A DNA stretch of 64,000 nucleotides, from NCBI RefSeq assembly GCF_021390515.1, contig NZ_JAJUXI010000002.1, positions 186,001 through 250,000 of the forward strand, in the 5' to 3' direction. A program made the translations under genes and the position numbers. Origin of the DNA: Dyadobacter sp. CY326 (GTDB lineage: Bacteria; Bacteroidota; Bacteroidia; Cytophagales; Spirosomataceae). This document shows positions 55,405 through 64,000 of the stretch, in pieces. Under the pieces are notes generated by a model. That model was given only the letters and a program-made list of their open reading frames with translations, had not been told where the DNA came from and made no database searches. Within the stretch, counting starts at the first letter, position 1. The number at the start of each line of letters is the position of its first letter.

Positions 55405-56268
55405 ATGAGTGACCTGCTGATTAAACCTGCGCCTGACCAAAAAACCTATCATTCCCTTACAAGCGAACAAGCGGGTTGGACTTACCTGAACTTCGAGGCT
55501 AAAATACTCGATGTAAATGAACAAATTTCAGGAAACACCGGTGGCTACGAATATTGCTTCGTTTTGCTCGGTGGCAACTTCAAAGTAGAAGCGGCAGGAC
55601 AGACCTGGGAAACGAATAATGGTCGCAAGGATGTGTTCAGCGGAATCGGCCATGCCATGTATTTGTCGAGAAATACAGATTATACATTAACTGCCCAATC
55701 GCCCGGAACAGACATTGCGATTTGCCGCGTGGCATCGGACGAAGATCATCCGCCACGCATGAAGCGCCCGGAAGAAGCTGCCATTGAATATCGTGGTGGC
55801 GACAATGCAAATCGCCAGATTAACAGCTTGTTAGAGCCCGGCTTTGATTGTCACAAAATCGTGTGCGTGGAAGTTTACACGCCTTCCGGTAATTGGAGCT
55901 CTTTCCCTGCGCATAAGCATGATGTCCGAACGGAAGATGAAAATGGCAATCTCATTGAAGCCAATTTGGAGGAGATTTATTTTTACAAAATCGATAAACC
56001 ACAGGGCTACGCCATTCAACAAGTTTATACGGAAGACAGATCCTTGGACGAGATCATTCGCGTGCATCATAATGAGGCCGTTTTGGTTCCAAAAGGTTAT
56101 CACCCCGTTGTTGCCGGACATGGTTACCATGTTTATTATCTCAATTTCCTGGCCGGCAGCGACCAATCGCTGGCTAACACATCCGACCCCGATCACGACT
56201 GGATTTACGGAACCTGGAAAGGCTCTGATCCAAGGTTACCATTGGTTACCGCAGAAATGAATGGATAA
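55405..56268 (+). CDS. iolB: 5-deoxy-glucuronate isomerase
   Basis: IolB converts 5-deoxy-glucuronate to 5-dehydro-2-deoxy-gluconate in inositol breakdown. It is a 287-residue cupin-like protein. The metal motif is SSFPAHKHDVRTEDENGNLIEANLEEIYFYKI with His and Glu ligands, and YAIQQVYTEDRSLDEIIRVHHNEAVLVPKGYHPVVA closes the second barrel. It is the first gene of the iol run, behind a LacI-type operator, and is followed by iolC. Confidence 0.9.
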   Translation: MSDLLIKPAPDQKTYHSLTSEQAGWTYLNFEAKILDVNEQISGNTGGYEYCFVLLGGNFKVEAAGQTWETNNGRKDVFSGIGHAMYLSRNTDYTLTAQSPGTDIAICRVASDEDHPPRMKRPEEAAIEYRGGDNANRQINSLLEPGFDCHKIVCVEVYTPSGNWSSFPAHKHDVRTEDENGNLIEANLEEIYFYKIDKPQGYAIQQVYTEDRSLDEIIRVHHNEAVLVPKGYHPVVAGHGYHVYYLNFLAGSDQSLANTSDPDHDWIYGTWKGSDPRLPLVTAEMNG

Positions 56269-56307
56269 TCGGCTCCGCTCCGATTTAACACAGTGCAAAT
56301 CTCCGCA

Positions 56308-57315
56308 ATGAACAAATACGACTTACTGACCCTCGGCCGCTCGTCTATCGACTTGTACTCGGCCAATGTGGGGAGCCCTTTTGAAAAAATCGAAGCATTT
56401 AATGCTTTTGTCGGCGGCTGCCCGCTCAATATTGCCACCGGAGCCCGCAGACTCGGCCTGGAAACCGCTATTCTGACAGGCATAGGCAATGATCAGGTTG
56501 GGAATTTCATCAAACATTTCCTCGACCAAGAAGGCATTATCACGGATTGGGTGCCAACGATTGAAGGCACCAGAAGCTCTGCCGTGGTGCTGGGCATTGA
56601 GCCGCCGGATCGTTTCCCCCTGGTTTATTATCGTGAAAACTGTGCAGACATTAATCTGAACATTGACCACGTTGACGCCATTCCGTTTGCAGAGTTTAAA
56701 GCCGCAGCCTTCTCCGGAACCGCATTCAGCAAAGATCCAAGCCGGACTGCCATGTTTTATGCTTTGGAATTGGCAAAGAAAAACAATGTTACCCGCCTGC
56801 TGGACATTGATTTCCGTGCCGATCAATGGTTTGATCCAAGAGCGTTTGGCGTGACCATCCGCGCTGCATTGGGCAGTTTTAACATTGTAGTCGGGACGGA
56901 GGAAGAAATTTTAGCCACATTCCTTACTGATAAGGAGCAATTACTCATCAAGCACCAGCAAATTTCTGCTCCTGAAATTCGGGGCAACATTGAAAACGCG
57001 ATTCAGGAAATCATGCTTTCCGGTGTGGAAACATTGGTTGTGAAGCGCGGAAAAGATGGCGCGTCCATATTTCAACTAGGAAAAGAAGAAGTTAAAGTGC
57101 CGGGTTTTCCTGTTGAAGTTGTGAATGTGCTGGGTGCAGGTGATGCGTTTTGTGCCGGATTTTCTTTTGGCTTGCTAAGCGGCTGGGACCTTTATCAAAG
57201 TGTGAGAATGGGCAATGCTTGCGGGGCAATTATTGTGACGCGAGAAGGCTGCGCCAATTTTATGCCGACCAAAACCGAGGTTGATGCGTTTGTTGCCGGC
57301 TATGGTGGGCTTTGA
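56308..57315 (+). CDS. iolC: 5-dehydro-2-deoxygluconokinase
   Basis: IolC phosphorylates 5-dehydro-2-deoxygluconate. It is a PfkB-type kinase of 335 residues with the usual NLGAGDAFCAGFSFG active-site motif near the C-terminus and GGCPLNIATGARRLG near the N-terminus. A GTG at 56293 could start it earlier, but ATG at 56308 (MNKYDLLTLGR) gives the standard opening. It is 39 bases after iolB. A hairpin repeat follows. Confidence 0.9.
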   Translation: MNKYDLLTLGRSSIDLYSANVGSPFEKIEAFNAFVGGCPLNIATGARRLGLETAILTGIGNDQVGNFIKHFLDQEGIITDWVPTIEGTRSSAVVLGIEPPDRFPLVYYRENCADINLNIDHVDAIPFAEFKAAAFSGTAFSKDPSRTAMFYALELAKKNNVTRLLDIDFRADQWFDPRAFGVTIRAALGSFNIVVGTEEEILATFLTDKEQLLIKHQQISAPEIRGNIENAIQEIMLSGVETLVVKRGKDGASIFQLGKEEVKVPGFPVEVVNVLGAGDAFCAGFSFGLLSGWDLYQSVRMGNACGAIIVTREGCANFMPTKTEVDAFVAGYGGL

Positions 57316-57320
57316 GCGTA

Positions 57321-57353
57321 AGACTTGCTAAGTCTTGGAGACTTAGCAAGTCT
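57321..57353. repeat. Hairpin of AGACTTGCTAAGTCT units, 15-base perfect arms
   Basis: AGACTTGCTAAGTCT (57321-57335) and AGACTTAGCAAGTCT (57339-57353) around TGG, with a further TTACCAAGTCT after it. The same units make up the element at 45738. It lies between iolC and iolA, inside the operon. Confidence 0.85.
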
Positions 57354-57420
57354 GTGGCGCTTACCAAGTCTCAAACCGGCCGCGCCTAAAATTTTGATCA
57401 AATACTTTTTAAAATACAAA

Positions 57421-58887
57421 ATGGAAAAATTACAGAATTACATCAATGGACAGTGGGTCGACAGCCATTCGGATCATTTCGAGAATGTGCTGAACCCTGC
57501 TAACCAGGAAGTGCTTGCGCAGGTGCCTTATGGAAATGCACGGGATGTCGAAGATGCTGCGGAAGCTGCTTCCAGAGGATTTCAGGAATGGAGAAGCACG
57601 CCGGTTTCAAAGCGCGTGCAATATTTATTTAAACTAAAAACCCTGCTGGAAGACAATACAGACGACATTGCAAGGACAATCGTGCTGGAATCGGGCAAAA
57701 CATTTATCGAAGCCAAAGCTGAAATGGTGCGTGCGATCGAGAATGTGGAAAACGCTTGCGGAATGCCTGCAATGATGCAAGGTGAGTTTTCTGAGGACAT
57801 TGCCAAAGGCATCGACGAATACATGATCCGTCAGCCGCTGGGCGTTTGTGCATGCATTGCGCCATTCAACTTTCCCGGAATGATCACATTTTGGTTCCTG
57901 CCTTATGCGCTGGCTTGCGGGAATAGTTACATCATTAAGCCATCTGAAAAAGTGCCGCTAACGATGACGAAAATCGTGGCATTGATGGAAAAGCTCGACT
58001 TGCCAAAAGGCGTTCTTAACCTCGTCCAAGGTGCGCGTGAGGTCGTTGACGGAATTCTGGAACATCCTGCAATCAAGGGAATTAGCTTCGTTGGATCATC
58101 GAATGTCGCCAAATATGTGTATACCAAAGGCGCCGCGAACGGAAAACGCGTTCAGGCACAAGGCGGCGCAAAAAATCCGGTAATTGTGTTGCCGGACGCG
58201 GACATTGAAATGACCTCTCAAATTGTTATCGACAGCGTTTTCGGTTGTGCGGGACAGCGATGCCTGGCCGCTTCGACCATTATTACAGTCGGTGAGCACA
58301 AAGAAATTACAGAAAGTCTGGTTGAATCAGCAAGAAACAGAAAGACAGGTTTTGGACTAGATAGCGATGTGCAAATGGGCCCGGTGATCACGGCTGACAG
58401 CAAAGCAAGAGTTCAAACATTAATTGATAAAGGACTAAGCGAAGGCGGAAGATTGCTTGTTGATGGTCGCAATGCACAAGTGGCTGGGTATGAGCAGGGT
58501 AACTTCATTAACCCAACCATTATCGAAGACATTCCACTAGATGGTGAGCTTGCAACAACCGAGATTTTTGGGCCGGTTTTGAGCTTGGTGCACATTAACA
58601 CCATTGACGAAGCGATCCGTTTTATCAATGCGGGTAAATATGGGAATATGGCCTGCATATTCACCAGCAGCGGTTCTAATGCAAGAAAATTCCGTCATGA
58701 AGCAGAAGCCGGGAACATTGGGATCAACATTGGCGTGGCCGCTCCCGTTGCGCAATTCCCTTTCTCAGGCTGGAAAGAAAGCTTCTACGGCGACTTGCAC
58801 GGACAAGGCAAACACGCAGTAGAATTTTTCACACAAACGAAAGTGGTGATTGAGCGGTGGTTGAAAGAGTGGAACCGGAAATTTTAA
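57421..58887 (+). CDS. iolA: Methylmalonate-semialdehyde dehydrogenase (CoA-acylating)
   Basis: IolA/MmsA oxidises malonate semialdehyde (the last step of inositol breakdown) to acetyl-CoA with NAD and CoA. It has 488 residues. The catalytic Cys281 is in [25 protein letters not shown] marks the N-terminus, and [20 protein letters not shown] is the family's coenzyme-binding segment. The frame extends to 57325, but that part is repeat-derived; [12 protein letters not shown] at 57421 is the correct start. Confidence 0.92.
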   Translation: MEKLQNYINGQWVDSHSDHFENVLNPANQEVLAQVPYGNARDVEDAAEAASRGFQEWRSTPVSKRVQYLFKLKTLLEDNTDDIARTIVLESGKTFIEAKAEMVRAIENVENACGMPAMMQGEFSEDIAKGIDEYMIRQPLGVCACIAPFNFPGMITFWFLPYALACGNSYIIKPSEKVPLTMTKIVALMEKLDLPKGVLNLVQGAREVVDGILEHPAIKGISFVGSSNVAKYVYTKGAANGKRVQAQGGAKNPVIVLPDADIEMTSQIVIDSVFGCAGQRCLAASTIITVGEHKEITESLVESARNRKTGFGLDSDVQMGPVITADSKARVQTLIDKGLSEGGRLLVDGRNAQVAGYEQGNFINPTIIEDIPLDGELATTEIFGPVLSLVHINTIDEAIRFINAGKYGNMACIFTSSGSNARKFRHEAEAGNIGINIGVAAPVAQFPFSGWKESFYGDLHGQGKHAVEFFTQTKVVIERWLKEWNRKF

Positions 58888-58929
58888 CGACAGTCCAAGC
58901 GAACATTAACATTCATCCTATTTATAAAA

Positions 58930-59958
58930 ATGACTAGAAAATTAAAGACCGGGGTCATTGGCCTGGGTCGGATTGGACAGATACACCTGAGTAACCTCGT
59001 TCACCACATGCCCGATGCGGAAGTAATTATCGCTTCCGACTTGTCGCCGGCTTCGCACGAATTTGCGCGAAATCTGGGCGTTACCAACGTAACGACAGAC
59101 GCTTATGACGTGATAAATCATCCGGATGTTGAGGCCGTCATCATTTGCTCCCCTACTCCATTTCACGTTCCTTACACGGTGGCCGCTGCCGAAAAAGGAA
59201 AGCACGTTTTTTGTGAAAAACCCTTGGACGTAACATTGGAAGCCATTCAGGCTGCGGAAAAGGCTGTAAATGAGAACAATGTAAAATTAATGCTGGGCTT
59301 TAACCGCCGCTTCGATGCTAATTTTACCAATGTCCGCAATCTGGTGGAAGCCAATAAAATAGGCGATCCGCACATTCTGCGCATTACCAGCCGCGATCCT
59401 GCGCCTCCGCCAGTGGAATATTTGAAAATTTCAGGAGGCATTTTCCTGGATATGTCGATCCATGATTTTGACATGGCGCGTTACATTGTTGGCAGCGAGG
59501 TGAAGGAAGTTTTTGTAAAAGGCGATGCATTGATTCATCCCGAAATAAAGGAATTCGGTGACATTGATACGGCCGTGATCGTGTTAACCTTTGAAAATGG
59601 TGCGATTGGCGTAATCGACAACAGCAGAAAGGCGGTTTACGGTTATGATCAGCGACTTGAAATCTTCGGATCAAAGGGCATGGCGAAGGCCGAAAACAAC
59701 ACATCCGACACGCTCGTGCATTTCGACAGCAATGGCGGGCATATTTCGCTGCCGCTGCATTTCTTCCTCGAAAGATACGAAACCGCCTATCGCGTTTGCC
59801 TTAAATCGTTCATTGATTGCGTGTTGCAAGACAAGCCTTCACCTGTGGACGCGCATGACGGATTGATGGCCACTGCCATTGGAATCGCTGCCATGAAGTC
59901 GCTCACAGAAGGCCGTAGCGTGAAAGTGGAGGAGGTTTTGCAGTTTGCAACGGTTTAA
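58930..59958 (+). CDS. iolG: Inositol 2-dehydrogenase
   Basis: An NAD-dependent dehydrogenase of the Gfo/Idh/MocA family, 342 residues. The Rossmann motif is GLGRIGQIHLSNL, and EKPLDVTLEAIQAAE holds the conserved Lys of the EKP motif. GGIFLDMSIHDFDMARYIVGSEVKEV is the family's C-terminal signature, typical of IolG. It oxidises myo-inositol to 2-keto-inositol and starts the pathway. It is 42 bases after iolA. Confidence 0.9.
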   Translation: MTRKLKTGVIGLGRIGQIHLSNLVHHMPDAEVIIASDLSPASHEFARNLGVTNVTTDAYDVINHPDVEAVIICSPTPFHVPYTVAAAEKGKHVFCEKPLDVTLEAIQAAEKAVNENNVKLMLGFNRRFDANFTNVRNLVEANKIGDPHILRITSRDPAPPPVEYLKISGGIFLDMSIHDFDMARYIVGSEVKEVFVKGDALIHPEIKEFGDIDTAVIVLTFENGAIGVIDNSRKAVYGYDQRLEIFGSKGMAKAENNTSDTLVHFDSNGGHISLPLHFFLERYETAYRVCLKSFIDCVLQDKPSPVDAHDGLMATAIGIAAMKSLTEGRSVKVEEVLQFATV

Positions 59959-60009
59959 GTTAATTCGTAGAGAAATCTGAACGCCAATTTTACCTAACCC
60001 TTTACCCGA

Positions 60010-61623
60010 ATGTCCAATACCGGTTTGCAATCGCTGGATTATGTTGTTTTCTTTATTTATTTGATAGGTGTTTCTGCTTATGGTTATTGGATTTACAAAA
60101 AGAAAAGTTCGAAGGAAGTCAGTTCGACCGACTACTTTTTGGCTGAGGGGTCGCTGACGTTCTGGGCGATTGGTGCGTCGATTATTGCTTCAAACATTTC
60201 GGCAGAGCACTTTATAGGCATGTCCGGCTCTGGCTTTGCGATTGGTTTGGCAATTTCTTCTTATGAATGGATGGCGGCGGCTTCGCTGATTGTAGTGGCG
60301 CTTTTTATCCTGCCGGTTTATCTCAAAAACAAGATTTATACCATGCCGCAGTTTCTGCGGGAGCGCTATAATCCCACCGTAGCGACGATTATGGCCGTTT
60401 TCTGGCTGCTACTTTATGTTTTTGTCAACCTGACTTCAATTCTATATTTAGGTGCATTGGCACTGGAAGTAACTGCCGGTCTTGACTTTACATGGGGAAT
60501 CATTGGTTTAGGGATTTTTGCCGTCGTGATTACAATCGGCGGAATGAAAGTGATTGGTTATACAGACGTTGTGCAGGTTATCGTGCTGGTTTTGGGCGGG
60601 TTAGCAACCACTTATCTTGCCTTGGATTTGGTTTCAACACATTTTAACCGACCTGGTATTTTTAATGCGTTGAGTTTGCTTAAAGAACAGGCCGATTCAC
60701 ATTTTCACATGATTTTGCCCAAAGAAAATCCTTTCTACAAAGATCTGCCGGGACTTTCTGTGATCATAGGTGCGATGTGGATTAACAACCTGGCTTATTT
60801 TGGTTGCAATCAATACATTATCCAACGCAGTTTGGGAGCAGATTTAAAAACGGCAAGAAAAGGAATTCTCTTCGCTGCCGTGCTAAAATTGCTCATTCCA
60901 ATTATTGTCGTTATTCCAGGCATTGCTGCCTATGTTTTGTATCAAAATGGCATGTTTCAAAAGGAAATGCTGGATGGCGTTGGCGCTGTGAAACCAGATC
61001 ATGCGTATCCCGTTTTGCTCAACTTGCTTCCCGGTGGATTGAAAGGAATGGCCTTTGCAGCATTAACGGCAGCGATTGTGGCTTCTCTTGCGGGAAAAGC
61101 GAACAGTATTTCAACGATTTTTACCCTCGACATTTACAAACAATACATTAACCCAGGTGCGAGCGAAAAGCAACTGGTTCGGATGGGCCGCTACACGATT
61201 TATGTCGCTATGGCGATTGGCGTCATCATTGCGCCGCAGCTTCGTGCGCTGGATCAGGCTTACCAGTTTATTCAGGAATACAGCAGCTTTATCACGCCGG
61301 GTGTATTTGCGATTTTTATCCTTGGAATGTTCTGGAAAAGGACCACTTCCGCCGCGGCGCTCACTGCTGCATTACTAACCATCCCGCTTTCAACGGCAGG
61401 CAAATTTTTGGCTCCTGAAATTCCATTTTTGGACCGTATGGGCATCATTTTCCTGATTCTCTGCGCAGTGATCGTCATTATGACATTGGCTGATCCGAAA
61501 AGCAAGCACAATCCGAAAGGGCTGGAAATCGACCGGACGATGTTCGAGCCGGGCAGAAGTTTTGTCGTCGGTTCCATTGTGATCTGCGGGGTGATTGCGG
61601 CATTGTACACCGTGTTCTGGTAA
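60010..61623 (+). CDS. Sodium/solute symporter (probable inositol transporter)
   Basis: A 537-residue SSS-family permease with about 13-14 membrane segments. The opening SLDYVVFFIYLIGVSAYGYWIY and GSLTFWAIGASIIASNISAEHFIGMSGSG are characteristic. NVSAEHFIGM resembles the SGLT1 sodium-site region. The gene context suggests it brings inositol across the inner membrane with sodium. It is 51 bases after iolG and overlaps the operon layout. The substrate is inferred, not read from the sequence. Confidence 0.8.
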   Translation: MSNTGLQSLDYVVFFIYLIGVSAYGYWIYKKKSSKEVSSTDYFLAEGSLTFWAIGASIIASNISAEHFIGMSGSGFAIGLAISSYEWMAAASLIVVALFILPVYLKNKIYTMPQFLRERYNPTVATIMAVFWLLLYVFVNLTSILYLGALALEVTAGLDFTWGIIGLGIFAVVITIGGMKVIGYTDVVQVIVLVLGGLATTYLALDLVSTHFNRPGIFNALSLLKEQADSHFHMILPKENPFYKDLPGLSVIIGAMWINNLAYFGCNQYIIQRSLGADLKTARKGILFAAVLKLLIPIIVVIPGIAAYVLYQNGMFQKEMLDGVGAVKPDHAYPVLLNLLPGGLKGMAFAALTAAIVASLAGKANSISTIFTLDIYKQYINPGASEKQLVRMGRYTIYVAMAIGVIIAPQLRALDQAYQFIQEYSSFITPGVFAIFILGMFWKRTTSAAALTAALLTIPLSTAGKFLAPEIPFLDRMGIIFLILCAVIVIMTLADPKSKHNPKGLEIDRTMFEPGRSFVVGSIVICGVIAALYTVFW

Positions 61624-61629
61624 AAAATT

Positions 61630-62580
61630 ATGCTTTTAACAACAAAACAACTTTTCCAGAAATGCTACGGCCGCTATGCGATCCCGGCGGTGAATGTGTT
61701 TTTCATGGAAGAAATTCACGGGCTGTTTGCAGCGGCGCAGGAAGCGAATGCACCGTTTATAGTGCAGACAACGCCTTTTGCAAGAGATTACGCGCATCCT
61801 GATATGCTTTTGTCAATGATCGCGGCGGCGGCGAGGATCTATCCCAATGTCACTTTCGCCATTCACATGGATCACGGTTTTGAAGAGCACATTTTCGAGG
61901 CCATTGAACGAGGCGGTTATACTTCGGTCATGATCGATGCTTCGCATGATGACTTTGATCAAAATGCTGCCCGAACAAGAGAAGTGGTTCACCGTGCCCA
62001 CGCAAAAAATATTAGCGTGGAAGCGGAATTAGGTGTTTTGGCGGGTGTTGAAGATGATCTCACGGTTGATGCTGCACATTCATTTTATACCAATCCGCAG
62101 CAGGTTGAGGATTTTGTAAAAGCGACGGACTGCGACAGTCTGGCCATTGCGGTGGGCACGAGTCATGGAGCTTACAAGTTTTCAGGCGGACAAGGTTTGC
62201 AGTTTCACATTTTGAAAGAAATTCAGGAACGCCTTCCAGACTTTCCTTTGGTGCTGCATGGCGGTTCTAATGTGATTCCGGAGGTCGTGGAAAGGATCAA
62301 TGCTGCGGGCGGAAATCTGAAAACGGATGCGAAAGGCGTGCAGGAAGATGAGATTAGAAAAGCAATCCCGCTGGGCGTTTGCAAGATCAACATTGCGACG
62401 GACACACGTCTGCTCTGGACCATGGTAAACCGGGAATTTTTCCGCGACCGGCCTGAGGAATTTGCGCCGACCACGCCGGGGAAAATCTTTATGGAAGAAT
62501 ACAAAAAATTTATGCTCAAAAAGTTCGATCTGTTCGGTTGCACGGACAAAGCGGGCGATTTCAGCTTGGTTAACGCCTGA
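61630..62580 (+). CDS. Class II aldolase, IolJ-like
   Basis: A 316-residue zinc aldolase of the FBA/IolJ class. FAIHMDHGFEEHIF holds zinc ligands, VMIDASHDDFDQN and EAELGVLAGVEDDL follow, and LHGGSNVIPEVVERINAAGG is the phosphate-binding loop. In this context it probably splits 6-phospho-5-dehydro-2-deoxygluconate into malonate semialdehyde and dihydroxyacetone phosphate, as IolJ does. A glycolytic fructose-bisphosphate aldolase is less likely given its neighbours. It starts 6 bases after the symporter gene. Confidence 0.85.
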   Translation: MLLTTKQLFQKCYGRYAIPAVNVFFMEEIHGLFAAAQEANAPFIVQTTPFARDYAHPDMLLSMIAAAARIYPNVTFAIHMDHGFEEHIFEAIERGGYTSVMIDASHDDFDQNAARTREVVHRAHAKNISVEAELGVLAGVEDDLTVDAAHSFYTNPQQVEDFVKATDCDSLAIAVGTSHGAYKFSGGQGLQFHILKEIQERLPDFPLVLHGGSNVIPEVVERINAAGGNLKTDAKGVQEDEIRKAIPLGVCKINIATDTRLLWTMVNREFFRDRPEEFAPTTPGKIFMEEYKKFMLKKFDLFGCTDKAGDFSLVNA

Positions 62581-62606
62581 TATTTTCAAGCAAAATCATT
62601 CAAAAA

Positions 62607-64000
62607 ATGACCAGAAGACTCACAGTAGCGCAGGCTACGATTACATTTTTAAAGAACCAGTTCATTGAGCGCGACGGCATTGAGCAGCCATATTTCGGCG
62701 GCTGTTTCGGGATTTTCGGGCATGGTAATGTGGCAGGATTAGGCCAGGCTTTGCAGGAAAATCCTGACTTTCGCTATTATCAATGCCGGAATGAGCAATC
62801 AATGGTGCATACGGCTGTGGCTTATGCAAAGGTCAAAAACCGGCTAGGCGCATTTGTTTGTACGACTTCAATCGGTCCAGGCGCCACGAATATGATCACT
62901 GGCGCAGCTTTGGCGACCATTAATAGGCTGCCTGTTTTGCTTTTGCCTGGCGACATTTTCTCGACACGCGAGCCTAACCCTGTTTTGCAGCAATTGGAGA
63001 GTGCTTCTACACAGGATATTTCGGTTAACGATTGTTTCAAACCCGTTTCCAAATATTGGGACCGCATTAATCGGCCTGAGCAGCTCATTTATTCCCTCCC
63101 CGAAGTGATGCGCGTGCTGACTTCGCAGGCGGAAATGGGCGCAGTAACATTGTCAATGCCGCAGGACGTGCAGACGCATGCTTACGATTTCCCGGAATCG
63201 CTTTTCCAAAAAAGAGTCTGGCACGTAGGCAGGCCACGCCCCGATCTGACAACATTACAAAAGGCGGCCGAATGGATTAAAAATTCAAAAAATCCAGTCA
63301 TCGTTGCGGGCGGGGGCGCCATATATAGCGATGCCAGCAGCGTTGTGGACAGCTTTGCAACCAAAACAGGGATTCCTGTTGGTGAGACATTTGCCGGAAA
63401 AGGTGCGGTGCGTTATGATGCGCCTTACAGCATTGGCGGCCTGGGTGCAACCGGCACAAAATATGCCATAGAAATTGCCAACGAAGCCGACATTGTGATC
63501 GGCATTGGGACGCGTTACAGCGATTTCACGACGGCTTCCAAGTCCATTTTTAAGAACCCAGATGTCCATTTTATCAACATTAACATCAGTGAATTCGATG
63601 CCTTCAAGCACGCTGCATTGCCTGTGATTGGGGATGCAAAAGCTGTTTTGGACGAACTGAGCGCACTTTTGGGAGATTATGAGGTTGATCGGAATTATCG
63701 CCAGCGTGTTGCGGAAATGAACAAGGCGTGGGACGATGAAGTGACGCAAATTTATGCCGAAGGCAACAGCACGGTTCCGCCGATTGATCAGGCCGTTGTG
63801 ATCGGGACGTTGAACAGCTTCATGGACGACCGCGATGTGATGATCAATGCATCAGGCAGTGCGCCGGGCGACTTGCACAAACTATGGCGCGCCACTGATC
63901 CGAAAAACTTCCATCTGGAATATGGTTTCTCGTGCATGGGTTACGAAATCGCAGCCGGTTTGGGCGCAAAAATGGCCGATCCGACGCGGGAAATTTACGT
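62607..64000 (+). CDS. iolD: 3D-trihydroxycyclohexane-1,2-dione hydrolase, 5' part only
   Basis: IolD is a thiamine-diphosphate enzyme that opens the inositol-derived ring to 5-deoxy-glucuronate. The visible 464 residues run to the window edge. The opening is MTRRLTVAQATITFLKNQ, then GGCFGIFGHGNVAGLGQALQ and CRNEQSMVHTAVAYAK, whose Glu activates the cofactor. GPGATNMITGAALATINRLPVLLLPGD is typical. It is 26 bases after the aldolase gene. The thiamine diphosphate-binding C-terminal part lies beyond the window, as probably do iolE and the rest of the operon. Confidence 0.92.
   Translation, partial: MTRRLTVAQATITFLKNQFIERDGIEQPYFGGCFGIFGHGNVAGLGQALQENPDFRYYQCRNEQSMVHTAVAYAKVKNRLGAFVCTTSIGPGATNMITGAALATINRLPVLLLPGDIFSTREPNPVLQQLESASTQDISVNDCFKPVSKYWDRINRPEQLIYSLPEVMRVLTSQAEMGAVTLSMPQDVQTHAYDFPESLFQKRVWHVGRPRPDLTTLQKAAEWIKNSKNPVIVAGGGAIYSDASSVVDSFATKTGIPVGETFAGKGAVRYDAPYSIGGLGATGTKYAIEIANEADIVIGIGTRYSDFTTASKSIFKNPDVHFININISEFDAFKHAALPVIGDAKAVLDELSALLGDYEVDRNYRQRVAEMNKAWDDEVTQIYAEGNSTVPPIDQAVVIGTLNSFMDDRDVMINASGSAPGDLHKLWRATDPKNFHLEYGFSCMGYEIAAGLGAKMADPTREIY

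Noticed and set aside
57325..57420. N-terminal extension of the iolA frame through the hairpin repeat
   Set aside because: It is repeat-derived and lacks family similarity; the methionine at 57421 fits the dehydrogenase start.
61630..62580. Glycolytic fructose-bisphosphate aldolase
   Set aside because: The motifs allow it, but the iol neighbours favour an IolJ-type aldolase.
1..64000. CRISPR arrays, tRNA, rRNA and insertion sequences
   Set aside because: I saw no regularly spaced direct repeats with unique spacers, no tRNA-like cloverleafs and no transposase genes.

Overview
The window looks like a chromosomal segment of a Bacteroidota bacterium of the order Cytophagales, most likely Dyadobacter or a close relative. 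This is inferred from the moderate GC content, a SusC/SusD pair, many lipoproteins and Sec-exported enzymes, a promoter of the Bacteroidota TAnnTTTG type, and families such as DUF1080, GMC plus gluconate-2-dehydrogenase subunit 3, and single-domain response regulators. I saw no rRNA, tRNA, CRISPR array, transposase or phage genes.

Layout. (1) 1-6.4 kb: a minus-strand operon of an unrecognised small protein followed by four exported sulfatases, the last cut by the window edge; a promoter and long palindrome lie upstream. (2) 6.6-11.4 kb: an AhpD-like protein, two lipoproteins (one a HExxH metalloprotease), an unknown protein, an outer-membrane barrel and a DUF2911 protein. (3) 11.7-13.1 kb: a toxin-antitoxin pair, an MqsR-like toxin followed by an antitoxin with an HTH and a C-terminal Panacea (SocA/DUF4065) domain. 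(4) 13.3-17.2 kb: a three-subunit molybdenum aldehyde oxidoreductase (PaoABC type). (5) 17.3-26 kb: esterases, DUF72, an MpaB-like oxygenase, a response regulator, a VOC protein, an SDR and a two-module FtsX permease, plus a very strong intergenic hairpin at 21.2 kb. (6) 26.3-32.4 kb: DUF3072 and SRPBCC proteins, then a likely sugar-oxidation module (DUF1080 hydrolase, gluconate-2-dehydrogenase subunit 3, GMC oxidoreductase) and an MFS transporter. (7) 32.4-37.5 kb: an Omp85-like barrel, a glycosidase-like exported protein, a DKNYY-repeat protein and a truncated haemoglobin. (8) 37.5-43.8 kb, minus strand: an esterase/SMP-30 fusion, a DUF1624 membrane protein, a ROK sugar kinase, a FucP-like sugar transporter and an esterase. 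(9) 44-48.4 kb: TesA divergent from a YbbA/YbbP-type ABC pair, the same arrangement as in Enterobacteria.

(10) 48.5-64 kb: an inositol catabolism locus. A SusC/SusD pair, a LacI-type regulator and the run iolB-iolC-iolA-iolG-sodium symporter-iolJ-like aldolase-iolD (cut by the edge) appear to form one regulon. CAAACGTTTG-centred palindromes occur twice in front of susC and once between lacI and iolB, so the outer-membrane system and the cytoplasmic pathway probably share one repressor. A HigBA-type toxin-antitoxin pair sits between susD and lacI.

A family of hairpin repeats built on AGACTTGCTAAGTCT is scattered in intergenic positions (45.7 and 57.3 kb, with a more divergent relative at 31.1 kb). 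Starts were often moved downstream of the longest reading frame to the methionine that gives a good signal peptide or domain start.
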